A DNA stretch of 64,000 nt, taken from contig NZ_CP066784.1 of NCBI RefSeq assembly GCF_028751195.1, positions 1,054,001-1,118,000 on the forward strand, given 5' to 3'. Below, piece by piece: positions 43,001-52,070 of the stretch; position 1 is the first letter of the stretch, and the number at the start of each line of letters is the position of its first letter. Source of the stretch: Alicyclobacillus sp. ALC3. GTDB lineage: Bacteria; Bacillota; Bacilli; Alicyclobacillales; Alicyclobacillaceae. The notes beneath the pieces are model-generated. The model worked only from the letters and a program-made list of their open reading frames with translations, was not told the origin of the DNA and ran no database searches. Position numbers and translations under genes: made by a program.

Positions 43001-44536
43001 GTGGCGATAGCATGGGCGGAGGACTTCAAAGAACAAGTAAAAGTGTTCGCGGTACTTCTACTGATAGAGGTTGTAGTAGAAGTGGTGTCCTACGAGTGGT
43101 TGGGTGACCATTTGTTTGGTGTAGCGTGGCACTCACATGGGATAGTTGAATACTTGGTACATTCCGTGTGGCTTATGATTGTCATGACACCACTCTTGTT
43201 TTGGTACGTGCGTCGACAGTTACGTACTCAATCACGCCTACACCATGACCTGTGGCAAATGGCTCACTATGACGAATTGACCGGGCTTCCCAACCGCCGG
43301 CTAGCATTTACTAACATGAAGGAGTTTTTGTCTGATAGTGTTGGTTCCGGTCATCCAATGGCAGTTCTTCTAATCGACCTAGATCGGTTCAAGCAAGTCA
43401 ATGACTCTCTCGGTCACGATGTTGGTGATGAGGTTTTGAAGATTGCTGCTGGACGCGTCAGAGATGTTCTTGGTAGGGGAGAAATCGCTGCACGTCTTGG
43501 TGGAGATGAATTTTTGGTCATGATCCCAGCTGCTTCAACCGAAGAAGCTGTTCAAGCAGCTAACTTACTACTCGAACGACTCCAAGAGAAGATTACGTGG
43601 AACGGATATGAGTTCTACTTGACTGCCAGTATCGGAATTGCGCTGTGTCCTGTAAGTGGAGAGACCGTGTCGTCTGTCATGAAAAGTGCGGACCTCGCGA
43701 TGTACGAGGCAAAGCGAGATGGAAAAAATCGATGGCACATCCACATGGAGGCGTTACAAGAGAAGCTCTACTCGACTTTTCGACTGGAAAATGATTTGAG
43801 ACGAGCTCTGCATGAACAAAATGAGCTATTCCTGGAATTTCAGCCTCAAATGAACGTTGGAACCAACCGAGTGGATTCCCTCGAAGCGCTCATTAGATGG
43901 CACCACCCGACTCTCGGTCTGATCCCCCCGTCGGAATTCATACCGATTGCTGAGGATAGTGGCCTGATTGTCAAGATAGGGGCACTTGTACTTCAGACCG
44001 CCTGCGCACAATTGAATGAGTGGAAAAGACAAAACAAAAGCATCCTTCCGATTGGTGTCAATGTGTCTCAGGTTGAACTAGCACAACAGGATTTCGTGGA
44101 GAAGTTCTTGCACGTCCTCTCCGACTACGACATCGACACATCTCTGGTTTTTATTGAGATCACCGAAACGTCCTTAATGAAGAACGAAAGAGAAGTTCGA
44201 GACAAACTGACGCAACTAAGGCAACGTGGGATTCACGTGATGCTAGATGATTTCGGAAACGGATACAATTCTCTAGGGGTATTGCGGCAACTTCCGATTG
44301 ACACGGTCAAAATTGACCGGACATTTGTAAGGGACATTCACAGCAGCGTTGCGGACCGCTCGCTCTTTTCTGCCCTCGTCCACCTTGCCCACTCCTTTTC
44401 TCTCACTGTGCTAGCCGAGGGTGTTGAACACCAGCAGCAACTCGCTGTCGTCAGCGAAGAGCGCTGTGACCAGTACCAAGGATACCTATTTAGTCGCCCC
44501 ATCACAGCGAACAAAGTCGCGATCGACTATTTGTGA
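43001..44536 (+). CDS. Membrane GGDEF-EAL cyclic-di-GMP enzyme
   Basis: A 511-residue two-domain protein. Two membrane helices lie at about 12-30 and 52-70. The diguanylate cyclase domain has an intact GGDEF at 167-171 but no RxxD inhibitory site just before it. The EAL phosphodiesterase domain begins near residue 270: SLEALIRWHHP, NVSQVEL, FIEITETS, LDDFGNGYNSL, PIDTVKIDRTFV and LAEGVE are all present, so both activities look possible. GTG at 43001 has GAAAGGAGGG upstream. It is monocistronic with a strong terminator, and is cargo in the phage-type element. Confidence 0.93.
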   Translation: MAIAWAEDFKEQVKVFAVLLLIEVVVEVVSYEWLGDHLFGVAWHSHGIVEYLVHSVWLMIVMTPLLFWYVRRQLRTQSRLHHDLWQMAHYDELTGLPNRRLAFTNMKEFLSDSVGSGHPMAVLLIDLDRFKQVNDSLGHDVGDEVLKIAAGRVRDVLGRGEIAARLGGDEFLVMIPAASTEEAVQAANLLLERLQEKITWNGYEFYLTASIGIALCPVSGETVSSVMKSADLAMYEAKRDGKNRWHIHMEALQEKLYSTFRLENDLRRALHEQNELFLEFQPQMNVGTNRVDSLEALIRWHHPTLGLIPPSEFIPIAEDSGLIVKIGALVLQTACAQLNEWKRQNKSILPIGVNVSQVELAQQDFVEKFLHVLSDYDIDTSLVFIEITETSLMKNEREVRDKLTQLRQRGIHVMLDDFGNGYNSLGVLRQLPIDTVKIDRTFVRDIHSSVADRSLFSALVHLAHSFSLTVLAEGVEHQQQLAVVSEERCDQYQGYLFSRPITANKVAIDYL

Positions 44537-44550
44537 CATAACCTCATGAC

Positions 44551-44586
44551 GCAAAACCCGCAGCCGGAGTCGTCTGCGGGTTTTGC
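44551..44586 (+). terminator. Terminator of the GGDEF-EAL gene
   Basis: GCAAAACCCGCAG (44551-44563) and CTGCGGGTTTTGC (44574-44586) form a perfect 13-bp stem with a 10-base loop just after the stop. The A and T tracts on the two sides allow function in both directions, so it may also end the phage late transcript. Confidence 0.85.
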
Positions 44587-44694
44587 GACGTTTTCCATAA
44601 TGACCAAGACATAGTGGACATCCAAGTATGATGGGGCCGGTGATGTTGTTGTCGTCCCTATAATAGGAGTACCGGAAACGCCGTCCTTGAATGC

Positions 44695-45222
44695 TTAAGG
44701 TGCCGCCACTGGTAGTGTGATGGTTTCAGCTAGTTTCGCCGCGCTTGCCATCACTGGTTGCACGGCCGCGATCCCATCTTCTACGACTTGCACAACTGCC
44801 GTAACTTGTGCGCTGGTGACGGTGATACCGACCTTATGCAGTCCCGCTTGCACTGTGGTAATCAGTGCGCCTTTTTCTGTCTCGCTCATATCAGTCCAAG
44901 ACTTACCCGACGCCGCAAGAACCTTCGCAATCTCTTGCGCAAGCGTGCTTTGCAACAGTTTGTCCGTGATATGATGCAACTCCACCTTCCCCGTCGCTAC
45001 TTCGCTCGCGAACCAGGGCGATTCGATGAGACCGCGCACCAGTTTGCCTGCGTCGTCGAGCGCAACGCCAATGCCGTGTGGCACCTTGTCTGCGACGAGC
45101 GTAGCTGCATCCTGGGCCAGTTTCGGTTCCTTCTTTCTGAGCCACTTCCAATCTGCTGCCACCTTCGCTACTAGAGCCGCGCCAACAGAAGCTACAACTG
45201 TCCAATCAGTTCCGTTCCACAT
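44695..45222 (-). CDS. Phage holin-like protein
   Basis: A 175-residue protein. The N terminus has one weakly hydrophobic helix (WTVVASVGAALVAKVAADW) followed by a basic stretch. A long helical middle follows, and then a C-terminal KVGITVTSAQVTAVVQVVED that resembles the tail of LL-H type holins. It is last in the lysis cassette, directly after the lysin. AAGGAGGA precedes the ATG. Holin assignment is tentative. Two decayed relatives lie at 41.2 and 42.4 kb. Confidence 0.55.
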   Translation of the reverse strand: MWNGTDWTVVASVGAALVAKVAADWKWLRKKEPKLAQDAATLVADKVPHGIGVALDDAGKLVRGLIESPWFASEVATGKVELHHITDKLLQSTLAQEIAKVLAASGKSWTDMSETEKGALITTVQAGLHKVGITVTSAQVTAVVQVVEDGIAAVQPVMASAAKLAETITLPVAAP

Positions 45223-45234
45223 GCTGATTCCTCC

Positions 45235-46098
45235 TTAGGGTTTGAGAATTGTTGTGGTGCCGTCAGAGAGACGAATATCGGCTGACGCGATTGTGGGCGC
45301 GCTTGGCGCTGGCGCTTCAACTGTGAAATGTGGCACACCCTGCGCATCTCTCGTGAGCTCGAATCCGGGAAGCTTCTCCAGCGCCGACCAGTTGAGCCAC
45401 CACTCGCCGCCCTCGATGCCAGCCTCCACCGGCTGGCCGTTCAAGTACGCCGTTTTCTTGTCCACATTGCCACCCCCTATTCGCGGGTACCATCCAGGAT
45501 CGCTGTAGATGACGTCGTCATCCACTTGCGAACCCGCTATCCAGATGTCGATTTTGTCTTGATACATGGCAGCGTGTGGGCTAATTTTGTTGTCGCTCCA
45601 CGCCACCGTTTGCCAGGCTTTTGTGGGCTTGCTGAGCGCCTGTGGCGAAAACAGGTATTCGATAATCGGAAATCCGCCGTACGGACCAAATCCAAACCGG
45701 CCGTACTGCGTGTGCTCGACTGCCAGCATGTAGGCGTCCACCGCGGTGAAGTCTTCTGGCAGATAAGCGTCATAGTCTACAGAGTAGTAGCACACGACCT
45801 CCGGATCCGGTTGCACACCGAGCCATTCGAACTCGATGAGCACGTCTTGAGCGTCCCGTGAACCATCCTGGACTGTGAAGTATCCGCGTTTCGTGCTGGC
45901 GCCCTCAAAGTTGAAGATGACCTTCATGCCGGAGTCGACATAGTTCTTCAGGTCCTCAGGCGTAACGGCCTTGGTGTAGCCGCGCGTCTTGCGTCCCAGG
46001 TACGCCACAACAGCAGTATGCCCCGCCTGCTTCAACGCAGCGAGCTCAGCTGGCGTGAACGGCGTATAACGATCAACAGCTTGCGCGATGCGTTGCAA
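45235..46098 (-). CDS. Phage endolysin-like glycoside hydrolase (DUF1906)
   Basis: A 287-residue protein. Residues about 1-215 form a TIM-barrel-like domain of the DUF1906/Rv2525c group: VDRYTPFTPAELAALKQAG, VVAYLGRKTRG, MKVIFNFEGAS, VVCYYSVDYDAY with acidic residues, and AWQTVAWSDNKISPHAAMYQ. The C-terminal 60 residues are variable and may bind the wall. It probably cuts peptidoglycan at the end of infection. The TTG at 46098 follows GGGAGGG and gives the natural domain start, unlike a longer frame to 46152. Confidence 0.8.
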   Translation of the reverse strand: MQRIAQAVDRYTPFTPAELAALKQAGHTAVVAYLGRKTRGYTKAVTPEDLKNYVDSGMKVIFNFEGASTKRGYFTVQDGSRDAQDVLIEFEWLGVQPDPEVVCYYSVDYDAYLPEDFTAVDAYMLAVEHTQYGRFGFGPYGGFPIIEYLFSPQALSKPTKAWQTVAWSDNKISPHAAMYQDKIDIWIAGSQVDDDVIYSDPGWYPRIGGGNVDKKTAYLNGQPVEAGIEGGEWWLNWSALEKLPGFELTRDAQGVPHFTVEAPAPSAPTIASADIRLSDGTTTILKP

Positions 46099-46152
46099 TG
46101 CCTTTCCCTCCCTTCGTCTGCGCCAAGAGATAGAACAGCGTGGCCGCGTCAA

Positions 46153-46662
46153 TCATTTGGCTGACGCCTCCTTCGCCCACGGATTGAACTCCATATAGTC
46201 GGCCTTCGCGTAGTCACGAATCTCCGTCCACTTGCTCATGAACAACGCCGCTCGCTGCTCGTTCTCGATGATGTCGAAGTAGTTGTCCTCCAACGATGCG
46301 GATTCGGAGAAGTTCCACGAGCCAGACAGGACGCAGATTCCGTCGACGACCATGAACTTGTGATGCATGTACTTGCCGTGTTGGCTATGCGTGAGCCACA
46401 CGACGATACCCGCCTCACGCATCTCCTCGATGGCTGCTTGCTCGTACCTTTCCCCTCCCTCGGTCGCATCCAAAATGACCTCCACGTCAAGGCCGGCCTT
46501 TTTCTTTGCGATTAGATCGTCTTTAGCTTTTGGCGCGTGCCACGCGAAATCTGCAATGTAGATGGATTTCTTGCCAGACTGAACACACTCCACAAAAGCA
46601 CCCATAGTGTCGTCGTCCGGCGAAAAGTACGTCGCGAGTTTGATGCCTGTCTCAACTGCCAA
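46153..46662 (-). CDS. Phospholipase D-like nuclease/phosphodiesterase (single HKD)
   Basis: A 169-residue protein with one HxKx4D motif, HHKFMVVD near residue 115, followed by GSWNFSESASLEDNYFDI as in Nuc/PLD enzymes. Single-motif members act as dimers and cut nucleic acids or phospholipids. No signal peptide is seen. Being between phage lysis and tail genes is unusual: it could degrade host DNA or membrane lipid. The TTG at 46662 after GAGGTG is preferred; the gene overlaps the upstream gene by 11 bases. Confidence 0.82.
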   Translation of the reverse strand: MAVETGIKLATYFSPDDDTMGAFVECVQSGKKSIYIADFAWHAPKAKDDLIAKKKAGLDVEVILDATEGGERYEQAAIEEMREAGIVVWLTHSQHGKYMHHKFMVVDGICVLSGSWNFSESASLEDNYFDIIENEQRAALFMSKWTEIRDYAKADYMEFNPWAKEASAK

Positions 46663-47149
46663 TGTCCTCACCTCGTTTCATTGCAGCGTTACGTGCGTGC
46701 CTTTCGGCGTCCGTCTCGAGTCGAATAATCGCGTCCGCCTCAGGAGCGGTCATCTCGTCCACTATGCTTTCAACGTCTTCGCCAATTTCGTGGACCTCGC
46801 CATAGACTTGTTGCATCAACCGTTCGAGTTTGGCGTCTCTCTGCACTCCCTGTTTGTGCAATCGGTGAACAGCGTCCGTTTGCACTTTCACCGCCTCGAG
46901 CATCGTCGACTGACCTCGTTGCAGCTCCAACTGCTCATACGTCCACATGACTGTGGCCATGAGGATGACAAGGTCAATCATCACAGGCCAGACGGACAGC
47001 TGATAGTCGATTGATGCCTCGTGGATATGCAGTAAGTGTCGAAAGAAGTAGAGCCCTTCCCACACCACGAAGTTAAAGCCAACACACGCCCATGTAGCGA
47101 GGACCATGACCACCACCAACGTCACACGCTTCCCCCTCGGCGCTCTCAT
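46652..47149 (-). CDS. Phage membrane protein with coiled coil
   Basis: A 165-residue protein. Two membrane helices lie near the N terminus (LVVVMVLATWACVGFNFVVW and WPVMIDLVILMATVMW), then a long charged helix with heptad spacing (about 80-150). The position in the lysis region suggests a holin or spanin-like role, without homology to prove it. GAGAGGTGATGGG precedes the ATG at 47149; the longer frame is not supported. Confidence 0.6.
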   Translation of the reverse strand: MRAPRGKRVTLVVVMVLATWACVGFNFVVWEGLYFFRHLLHIHEASIDYQLSVWPVMIDLVILMATVMWTYEQLELQRGQSTMLEAVKVQTDAVHRLHKQGVQRDAKLERLMQQVYGEVHEIGEDVESIVDEMTAPEADAIIRLETDAERHARNAAMKRGEDIGS

Positions 47150-47160
47150 CCCATCACCTC

Positions 47161-47592
47161 TCAGTAGTGCAAATGTGCCGCCAATGACGTGATAAGGAAC
47201 AATAGAATCCCACCAGCAACGGCCCCGGTGATTTTTACAAACTCCTTTGCAGCATCTGGCCACTTCGATGATTTCTTGGCCGCATTCACACGAAGGTCGG
47301 CCAGCACCTCATCTTGCTCCGTCAGATGCTTATCTACTTTTTCGACCTGGTTCGTGGTCTCTTCGCGCAGGTCACCGATACCTTCTGTGAATTTCTCGGT
47401 CAGGCGATTCTCCATCTTGCCCATGTCATCACGTAGGCTGCTCACGGAGTTGGCGAGGTCTCGCTCTGCCTGCTTATGTTCGTCACTCGCCCTCTCCACA
47501 GCACGCAGCCGTGGCCACATGTTCATAATTCGATCATGGTCATTTCCTACCACGGTTTCGTTGTACTGGTCATCGTCCAACTGTTCGTCCAC
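47161..47592 (-). CDS. XhlA-like phage lysis accessory protein
   Basis: A 143-residue protein: an acidic N terminus, a long coiled coil (about 25-110, with DMGKMENRLTEKFTEGI) and one C-terminal transmembrane helix (GAVAGGILLFLITSLAAHL). This layout is that of hemolysin XhlA proteins, which help holins in Bacillus phages, though XhlA is usually shorter. GTG at 47592 follows GGAG; the upstream stop is at 47597. Confidence 0.65.
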   Translation of the reverse strand: MDEQLDDDQYNETVVGNDHDRIMNMWPRLRAVERASDEHKQAERDLANSVSSLRDDMGKMENRLTEKFTEGIGDLREETTNQVEKVDKHLTEQDEVLADLRVNAAKKSSKWPDAAKEFVKITGAVAGGILLFLITSLAAHLHY

Positions 47593-47596
47593 CCCG

Positions 47597-48127
47597 TCAC
47601 GCTCCCTTCGGGCAGACATGCACGATGTACTTCTTGGCTGCCTTCCACATGTCTGCCGGACTCGGTGGCGGGTACGCCTTTACCGCACGCCATCCAGCAC
47701 GCCAGGTGATGGACTGTGCGAGCGTCGAGCAGTACGGCATCAGCTTGTCGGTCCACGTCACGAACCATCGCGGCAGGTGCAGACGACCGCCCGAGATGTC
47801 CCGCAACGCTTGGTCGATGGTGCCGATCCAACCGTACAGACGGCCGCGTTGCCTGCGTGCCCAGCCGAGGGCGTAGTGGAGAGCCCTTTGACTCTCGTAC
47901 GGCGGCCGGCAGATCACGCAGTTGTGATAGTCGATCGCGTGAATCGCTGTCTCCTTACCGTCTGCCTCAACTTTCGTCCACGGCCCGAGCGCCACCGCAA
48001 CATGCCACGGCCACGGGCCGTCGCTGTGTTCCTCCAGTTCCTCCCCCGTCTGGATTAGCGCCTCCCCGACGTTGTCCGCCTGGAAGTAGAACAGTAAGTC
48101 GCCGGGCTTGCACAGAAACGCGTTCAT
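47597..48127 (-). CDS. NlpC/P60 or YiiX-like papain-fold protein
   Basis: A 176-residue protein opening with KPGDLLFYFQADN, then WHVAVALGPW with a candidate His, HAIDYHN, and YCSTLAQ with a candidate Cys. The order His before Cys fits the permuted YiiX/DUF830 papain fold rather than classical NlpC/P60. It might cleave an amide in peptidoglycan or lipid. GGGAGGTGG precedes the ATG at 48127. It is the first gene after an internal terminator. Confidence 0.65.
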   Translation of the reverse strand: MNAFLCKPGDLLFYFQADNVGEALIQTGEELEEHSDGPWPWHVAVALGPWTKVEADGKETAIHAIDYHNCVICRPPYESQRALHYALGWARRQRGRLYGWIGTIDQALRDISGGRLHLPRWFVTWTDKLMPYCSTLAQSITWRAGWRAVKAYPPPSPADMWKAAKKYIVHVCPKGA

Positions 48128-48153
48128 TCTGACCACCTCCCGATTTAGCCAAT

Positions 48154-48173
48154 AAAAAAAGCCCCGAAGGGCT
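48154..48173 (-). terminator. Internal terminator in the phage late region
   Basis: On the minus strand AGCCC-TTCG-GGGCT is followed by seven T. It separates the tail genes from the lysis genes and would reduce lysis-gene transcription. Confidence 0.85.
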
Positions 48174-48197
48174 GTGAAACCGAATGGATGCCAACGT

Positions 48198-48965
48198 CTA
48201 CGGCGCTGTGACGCTAACGCTAACGGATTGCACCGACTCACCGCCCGAGGCATCCACGGCGGTCACTGCGAAGGTGTACGTCGTCCCTGTCGTGAGTCCT
48301 GTGATGCTGTCCGAGTTGGTTGTCACACTGCCGATCTTCACGCCATCCTGGTACACGTTGTAGGACGCCAGGTCGGTGTCCGGGTTCCCCGCCCATGTCA
48401 GTGTGACCGTGCCGGATGTGCCACCTGGCATGCCCGTGAGACCTTGCGGCACGGTGGGTGCATTCCACAGGACGGTCGGAATGACGGCGTCAGACACAGT
48501 GGCAATCAGCGCCTCTTTTGCCCACTGCTTGTCTTCCAGGCCACCAAGGAATGTCCGCAGTTCGTCGCTAAACGAGAAATACTCCGTTTGCGTCGGTGTC
48601 CACACACTGCCATCAAGCGCCCGCAGCCCCTTTGGTGTGGCTGTAGAGTTGGCTTTGAGGTATGCGTACTCGCCTGCGAGCATCGCCACCGCGAACACGT
48701 CGAGCGGGAACACTTTGCCGCCTGCCGTGGTAGATGTGAACCCTGTCGCGAGTTGCTGCGTGACAGCCGTGGCAATCACGCCGACCTGCGTCGATTGCAG
48801 GTACGCCGTCCACCAGTCGGCGAGCTCTGTCTGGCTTGGCAACGTGTGTTTGGTCGTGTCCCAATATGTGATGACCTGGTTTCCGTATGCATCGTTGCCG
48901 ACGACAAAGCCGACGCCAAGCACCATGTCCGGGTAGTGGTTCTGTACCGCGAGGATGATGTCCAT
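48198..48965 (-). CDS. Phage tail-associated protein with FN3 domain (XkdW-like N terminus)
   Basis: A 255-residue protein. The N-terminal 65 residues (ILAVQNHYPDMVLGVGFVVG, QTELADWWTAYL) resemble XkdW-type tail accessory proteins. The middle part is helical. Residues about 170-255 form a fibronectin type III domain (LTWAGNPDTDLASYNVYQDG, YTFAVTAVDASG) that may contact surface sugars. Its ATG overlaps the stop of the tail-fibre gene, so translation is coupled. Confidence 0.72.
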   Translation of the reverse strand: MDIILAVQNHYPDMVLGVGFVVGNDAYGNQVITYWDTTKHTLPSQTELADWWTAYLQSTQVGVIATAVTQQLATGFTSTTAGGKVFPLDVFAVAMLAGEYAYLKANSTATPKGLRALDGSVWTPTQTEYFSFSDELRTFLGGLEDKQWAKEALIATVSDAVIPTVLWNAPTVPQGLTGMPGGTSGTVTLTWAGNPDTDLASYNVYQDGVKIGSVTTNSDSITGLTTGTTYTFAVTAVDASGGESVQSVSVSVTAP

Positions 48966-51900
48966 TAGTTGCCGCCCTCCAGTTTGTAGACTTTGGCTTG
49001 CAAGTCTTGCACAGCTCCAACCAGGTGCGCGATCACCGCGTAGAGGTCGATCCCTTTGCCGTCCTCGCTCTGCACCTCAACGGGTGCGTCTTCCGCGATG
49101 AGGCCCACTCGCTGTCGCGTCTCACCCTTCACAACATAATCTTGCAGGGACAAGTCGTAGATGACTTTGATGGACTCCGCGATGTTGTGAGCACGCACAG
49201 CCTCTTTCCATGCGCCGCTCGAAGCGTTGTTGAACGCGTAGGAGTACATCCCGCGAAATGCGAAGCCGCTCTCGCCGATGAGGTTCACGTCGTTGGACGT
49301 CGGTATAAACGAGGCGTCGCCGTTCGATGGTGACTGGCGGATTAGGAAATGATCTCCGACCGTCGTGACGGACAAGTGAAGAGACGTGTCGCCCTCGATG
49401 TAGCCGTTGCCGTTGAGCCCAACCCACAGCCTACCCAGTAGTTCCACGTCCCCACCAGCCAAGGCGTGTCCTGCTGTCGTGGTCTGCCCAGTTGTCGCAT
49501 AGGTGAACGTAGTGGCGTCCGTGTTGTTTGACATGTAGACGCCTTGCTGATTGGCAACGAGGATGGCGTACCCAGACCCGATGGCGGTCAAGTTCCAGAG
49601 CGCCAAGTTCATATTGTTTGGGCCGCCGAGGTTCAGATCGCCTGTCGTGATGTTGGTCGCGTTGAGATTGGTCACGTCAACGACTGCCGCGTCCAGTGTC
49701 CCGGCGTTCATCAGGCTTGCGTCGAAGCCTGCGCCGGTACCAAACGTGGTGAATGTCCACCCGCCAGCGCCGTCCTTCTGGTCGCTGATCCCGAAGATAC
49801 CCCCAGCCAACCGAAGCGCCTGCGTGGCGTTCGCATACGTGGAGGCGTTAAGGATGGTGATGCCGTTGCTGTCTACCGTCACGTACCCACCTGCAGACTG
49901 AAGCGCGTTCTGGTCGGCGCTGATGATGCCGCTCAGCCACGAGGTGTCGATGGTGCTTCCCGGTTGCAACGCCGTGCTGGCCGTGACACTCGCCTGGTTA
50001 GCCGTGCTGATGGCAGTGGTCGCAGACGACAGGGCGGATGTGGCCGTCGTGGTGGCACTCGTCGCCGCTGTCGTCGCCTGTGCAGCTTGTGCGGCAGCAG
50101 CCGATGCGTTTTGCAATGCTTCGAGCGCCTGACTGGCAGTTGCCACAGTCGTTGGCATAAAGTTGCCAAACGTGACCTTAGTGTTTAGAGGGTTGAGCAG
50201 GTCTCTGTCGAGTTGAATCACGCGGATGGTGTCTCGCAGAACAGGTTGAATCCCTGTGTCAACAACATTCACGGTGTCGCCGATTCGAACAGCCTCATGA
50301 GCATATCCGGCAACTTGTTCGAGGTCAGCAACCGTCAGCATATACGTCACCGCAGGCTTGTTGACCGTCTGCAGGTAGTCCCACGCTTCTTGCAACAAGG
50401 AATTCGAGTCAGTTTGATTGCTGTCGGTGTAAACTGTGTATCGATTGCGAGTCCCGCCTGCGCGTCCGTAATTGGACAACGCGGTCAGGTCGCTGACGTA
50501 GGCTTGTCCACTAGGTTTGTCTGCAGGATCGCCATTCGCGATTGACCATGCGACAGAAGTGAAGTCCAGTTGGGTTCTGGTCTTCGAGTCTTTCTTGCCA
50601 TAACCGTACACGGCCGTATAAAGAACCGTGGTGTCGATGGTACGTTGCAAACTCTCGATGTCCTTACCAAATTCGTACCGCTTGCCCGTCACGTTTCCTC
50701 GTTGTTGGTACCAGTCAACATACCGCCCGGTGACTTGATTGCCGCTGAACGTCACCCGAAACGCCAGTTCACCGCCCCATGTCGCGACAAGTTTCGACAG
50801 ACCGGAGAGCACATTTACTTGCGTGAGCGTCAGTGACTCGGAGGACGATATCACACTCACATTCCCAACACTCCAACGGGTACCGTTCAAAACCTGTGAG
50901 AGTGCCGTGGATGGCGTTGCCGAGGACAGCGCAAGCGACGGTATGAACTCATCCGCAAGTTCCGCTTGGCCAGCCTGTGTGCAGGTTATTGTCTTGTAAC
51001 TGGTGGTGTTGTCGTAGTCGTCGGTCAGCGTGACTTCGAACTGTTGATAGCTACCGTCCGCAGCGCGGAACACGACCAGCGCGCCCTCGACAATGTAAGT
51101 TGCGTCGGGGTGGTTGATTGGTACATCGAACTTCAGCGTGTTTTGCACCTGCGACTTGCCTGCGTTCGTTGCATTGTAGAGTTGTTCCGTATGGACGGCA
51201 TTCTCGTAGGTTAATGGGCCCGACAACGGATTCGCCGTCGCATCAGTAGGTGCGAGAATAGCTCGCAATACCTCCGAAGAGTCGAAAACATACATCTGCA
51301 GATTCGGAGACGGTTTCGTCTCCTCCGTCTTAGCCGATAGACCGCCAATGCCCACAAATGCAACTGACGGATTCACCTCGACCACTACATTTGCGGACAG
51401 ACTCCCAACACCAGCAAAACCGCCTTGTATCACTTCGCCCTCTGTTGCGTTTGTCGACAGAGAACCAACGCCAACAAACCCGCCTGCGGCTGGCTCAATC
51501 AGTTCTTCTGATGCGCTGAGCGAACCGACACCTACAAATGCGCCAGCGATATACGGCGACTGCAATGTGACGGATGCTGAGAGGTTGCCCACGCCAGTGA
51601 AGGCGCCGGCTGTTTCTTCGGCCTCCATTGGTGCGGCTGAGAGAGATCCAACGACGACGAACCCGCCTGACGTGGTTGTCTCCTCGACGATCGTCGGAGC
51701 TGAGAGTGAGCCAATGCCGACGAATGTACCGCTCACGTCGATTGGGGTGGTCGGGGCAAGCGTCGTGAACGGCGCCTCCGCAACAACCCACGCCCCTCCA
51801 GCCTGTGCGTTGGAGTAATAATTGGTGGAGGACGCCAATCCGGTTAGGTTCACAGAAGCAAAGCCATTCGCATCAGCCGTGACGGATGACTTATTCGCCC

Positions 51901-52030
51901 AAGCTGGCGGGTAAATTCCTCCATTGCTGGTACCCCAGTAAAATACGATACTGGCCCCGGAGGAAGCACCCGACACGGACAGCGTGGCGCTATCGCTTGT
52001 GACATTGGCCACAGATAGAGTGGCAGACAC
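48965..52030 (-). CDS. Tail spike/fibre with self-cleaving S74 chaperone domain
   Basis: A 1021-residue protein. Residues 1-90 are FN3-like. Residues about 100-240 hold seven copies of a GxFxGVGSLSA repeat. The section about 245-600 resembles siphovirus minor structural/tail endopeptidase proteins (VQNTLKFDVPINHPDATYIV, YKTITCTQAGQAELADEFI). An Ala/Thr-rich helical stalk follows (about 635-690), then a beta-rich tip. The last 110 residues are an intramolecular chaperone of peptidase S74 type (GAWKEAVRAHNIAESIKVI, QRVGLIAEDAP), which folds the trimer and cuts itself off. GTG at 52030 has GGGAGGTGA upstream. Confidence 0.82.
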   Translation of the reverse strand: MSATLSVANVTSDSATLSVSGASSGASIVFYWGTSNGGIYPPAWANKSSVTADANGFASVNLTGLASSTNYYSNAQAGGAWVVAEAPFTTLAPTTPIDVSGTFVGIGSLSAPTIVEETTTSGGFVVVGSLSAAPMEAEETAGAFTGVGNLSASVTLQSPYIAGAFVGVGSLSASEELIEPAAGGFVGVGSLSTNATEGEVIQGGFAGVGSLSANVVVEVNPSVAFVGIGGLSAKTEETKPSPNLQMYVFDSSEVLRAILAPTDATANPLSGPLTYENAVHTEQLYNATNAGKSQVQNTLKFDVPINHPDATYIVEGALVVFRAADGSYQQFEVTLTDDYDNTTSYKTITCTQAGQAELADEFIPSLALSSATPSTALSQVLNGTRWSVGNVSVISSSESLTLTQVNVLSGLSKLVATWGGELAFRVTFSGNQVTGRYVDWYQQRGNVTGKRYEFGKDIESLQRTIDTTVLYTAVYGYGKKDSKTRTQLDFTSVAWSIANGDPADKPSGQAYVSDLTALSNYGRAGGTRNRYTVYTDSNQTDSNSLLQEAWDYLQTVNKPAVTYMLTVADLEQVAGYAHEAVRIGDTVNVVDTGIQPVLRDTIRVIQLDRDLLNPLNTKVTFGNFMPTTVATASQALEALQNASAAAAQAAQATTAATSATTTATSALSSATTAISTANQASVTASTALQPGSTIDTSWLSGIISADQNALQSAGGYVTVDSNGITILNASTYANATQALRLAGGIFGISDQKDGAGGWTFTTFGTGAGFDASLMNAGTLDAAVVDVTNLNATNITTGDLNLGGPNNMNLALWNLTAIGSGYAILVANQQGVYMSNNTDATTFTYATTGQTTTAGHALAGGDVELLGRLWVGLNGNGYIEGDTSLHLSVTTVGDHFLIRQSPSNGDASFIPTSNDVNLIGESGFAFRGMYSYAFNNASSGAWKEAVRAHNIAESIKVIYDLSLQDYVVKGETRQRVGLIAEDAPVEVQSEDGKGIDLYAVIAHLVGAVQDLQAKVYKLEGGN

Positions 52031-52070
52031 TAAAAATCACCTCCCGCCCCGTTATGTCATTGCGGGAGTT

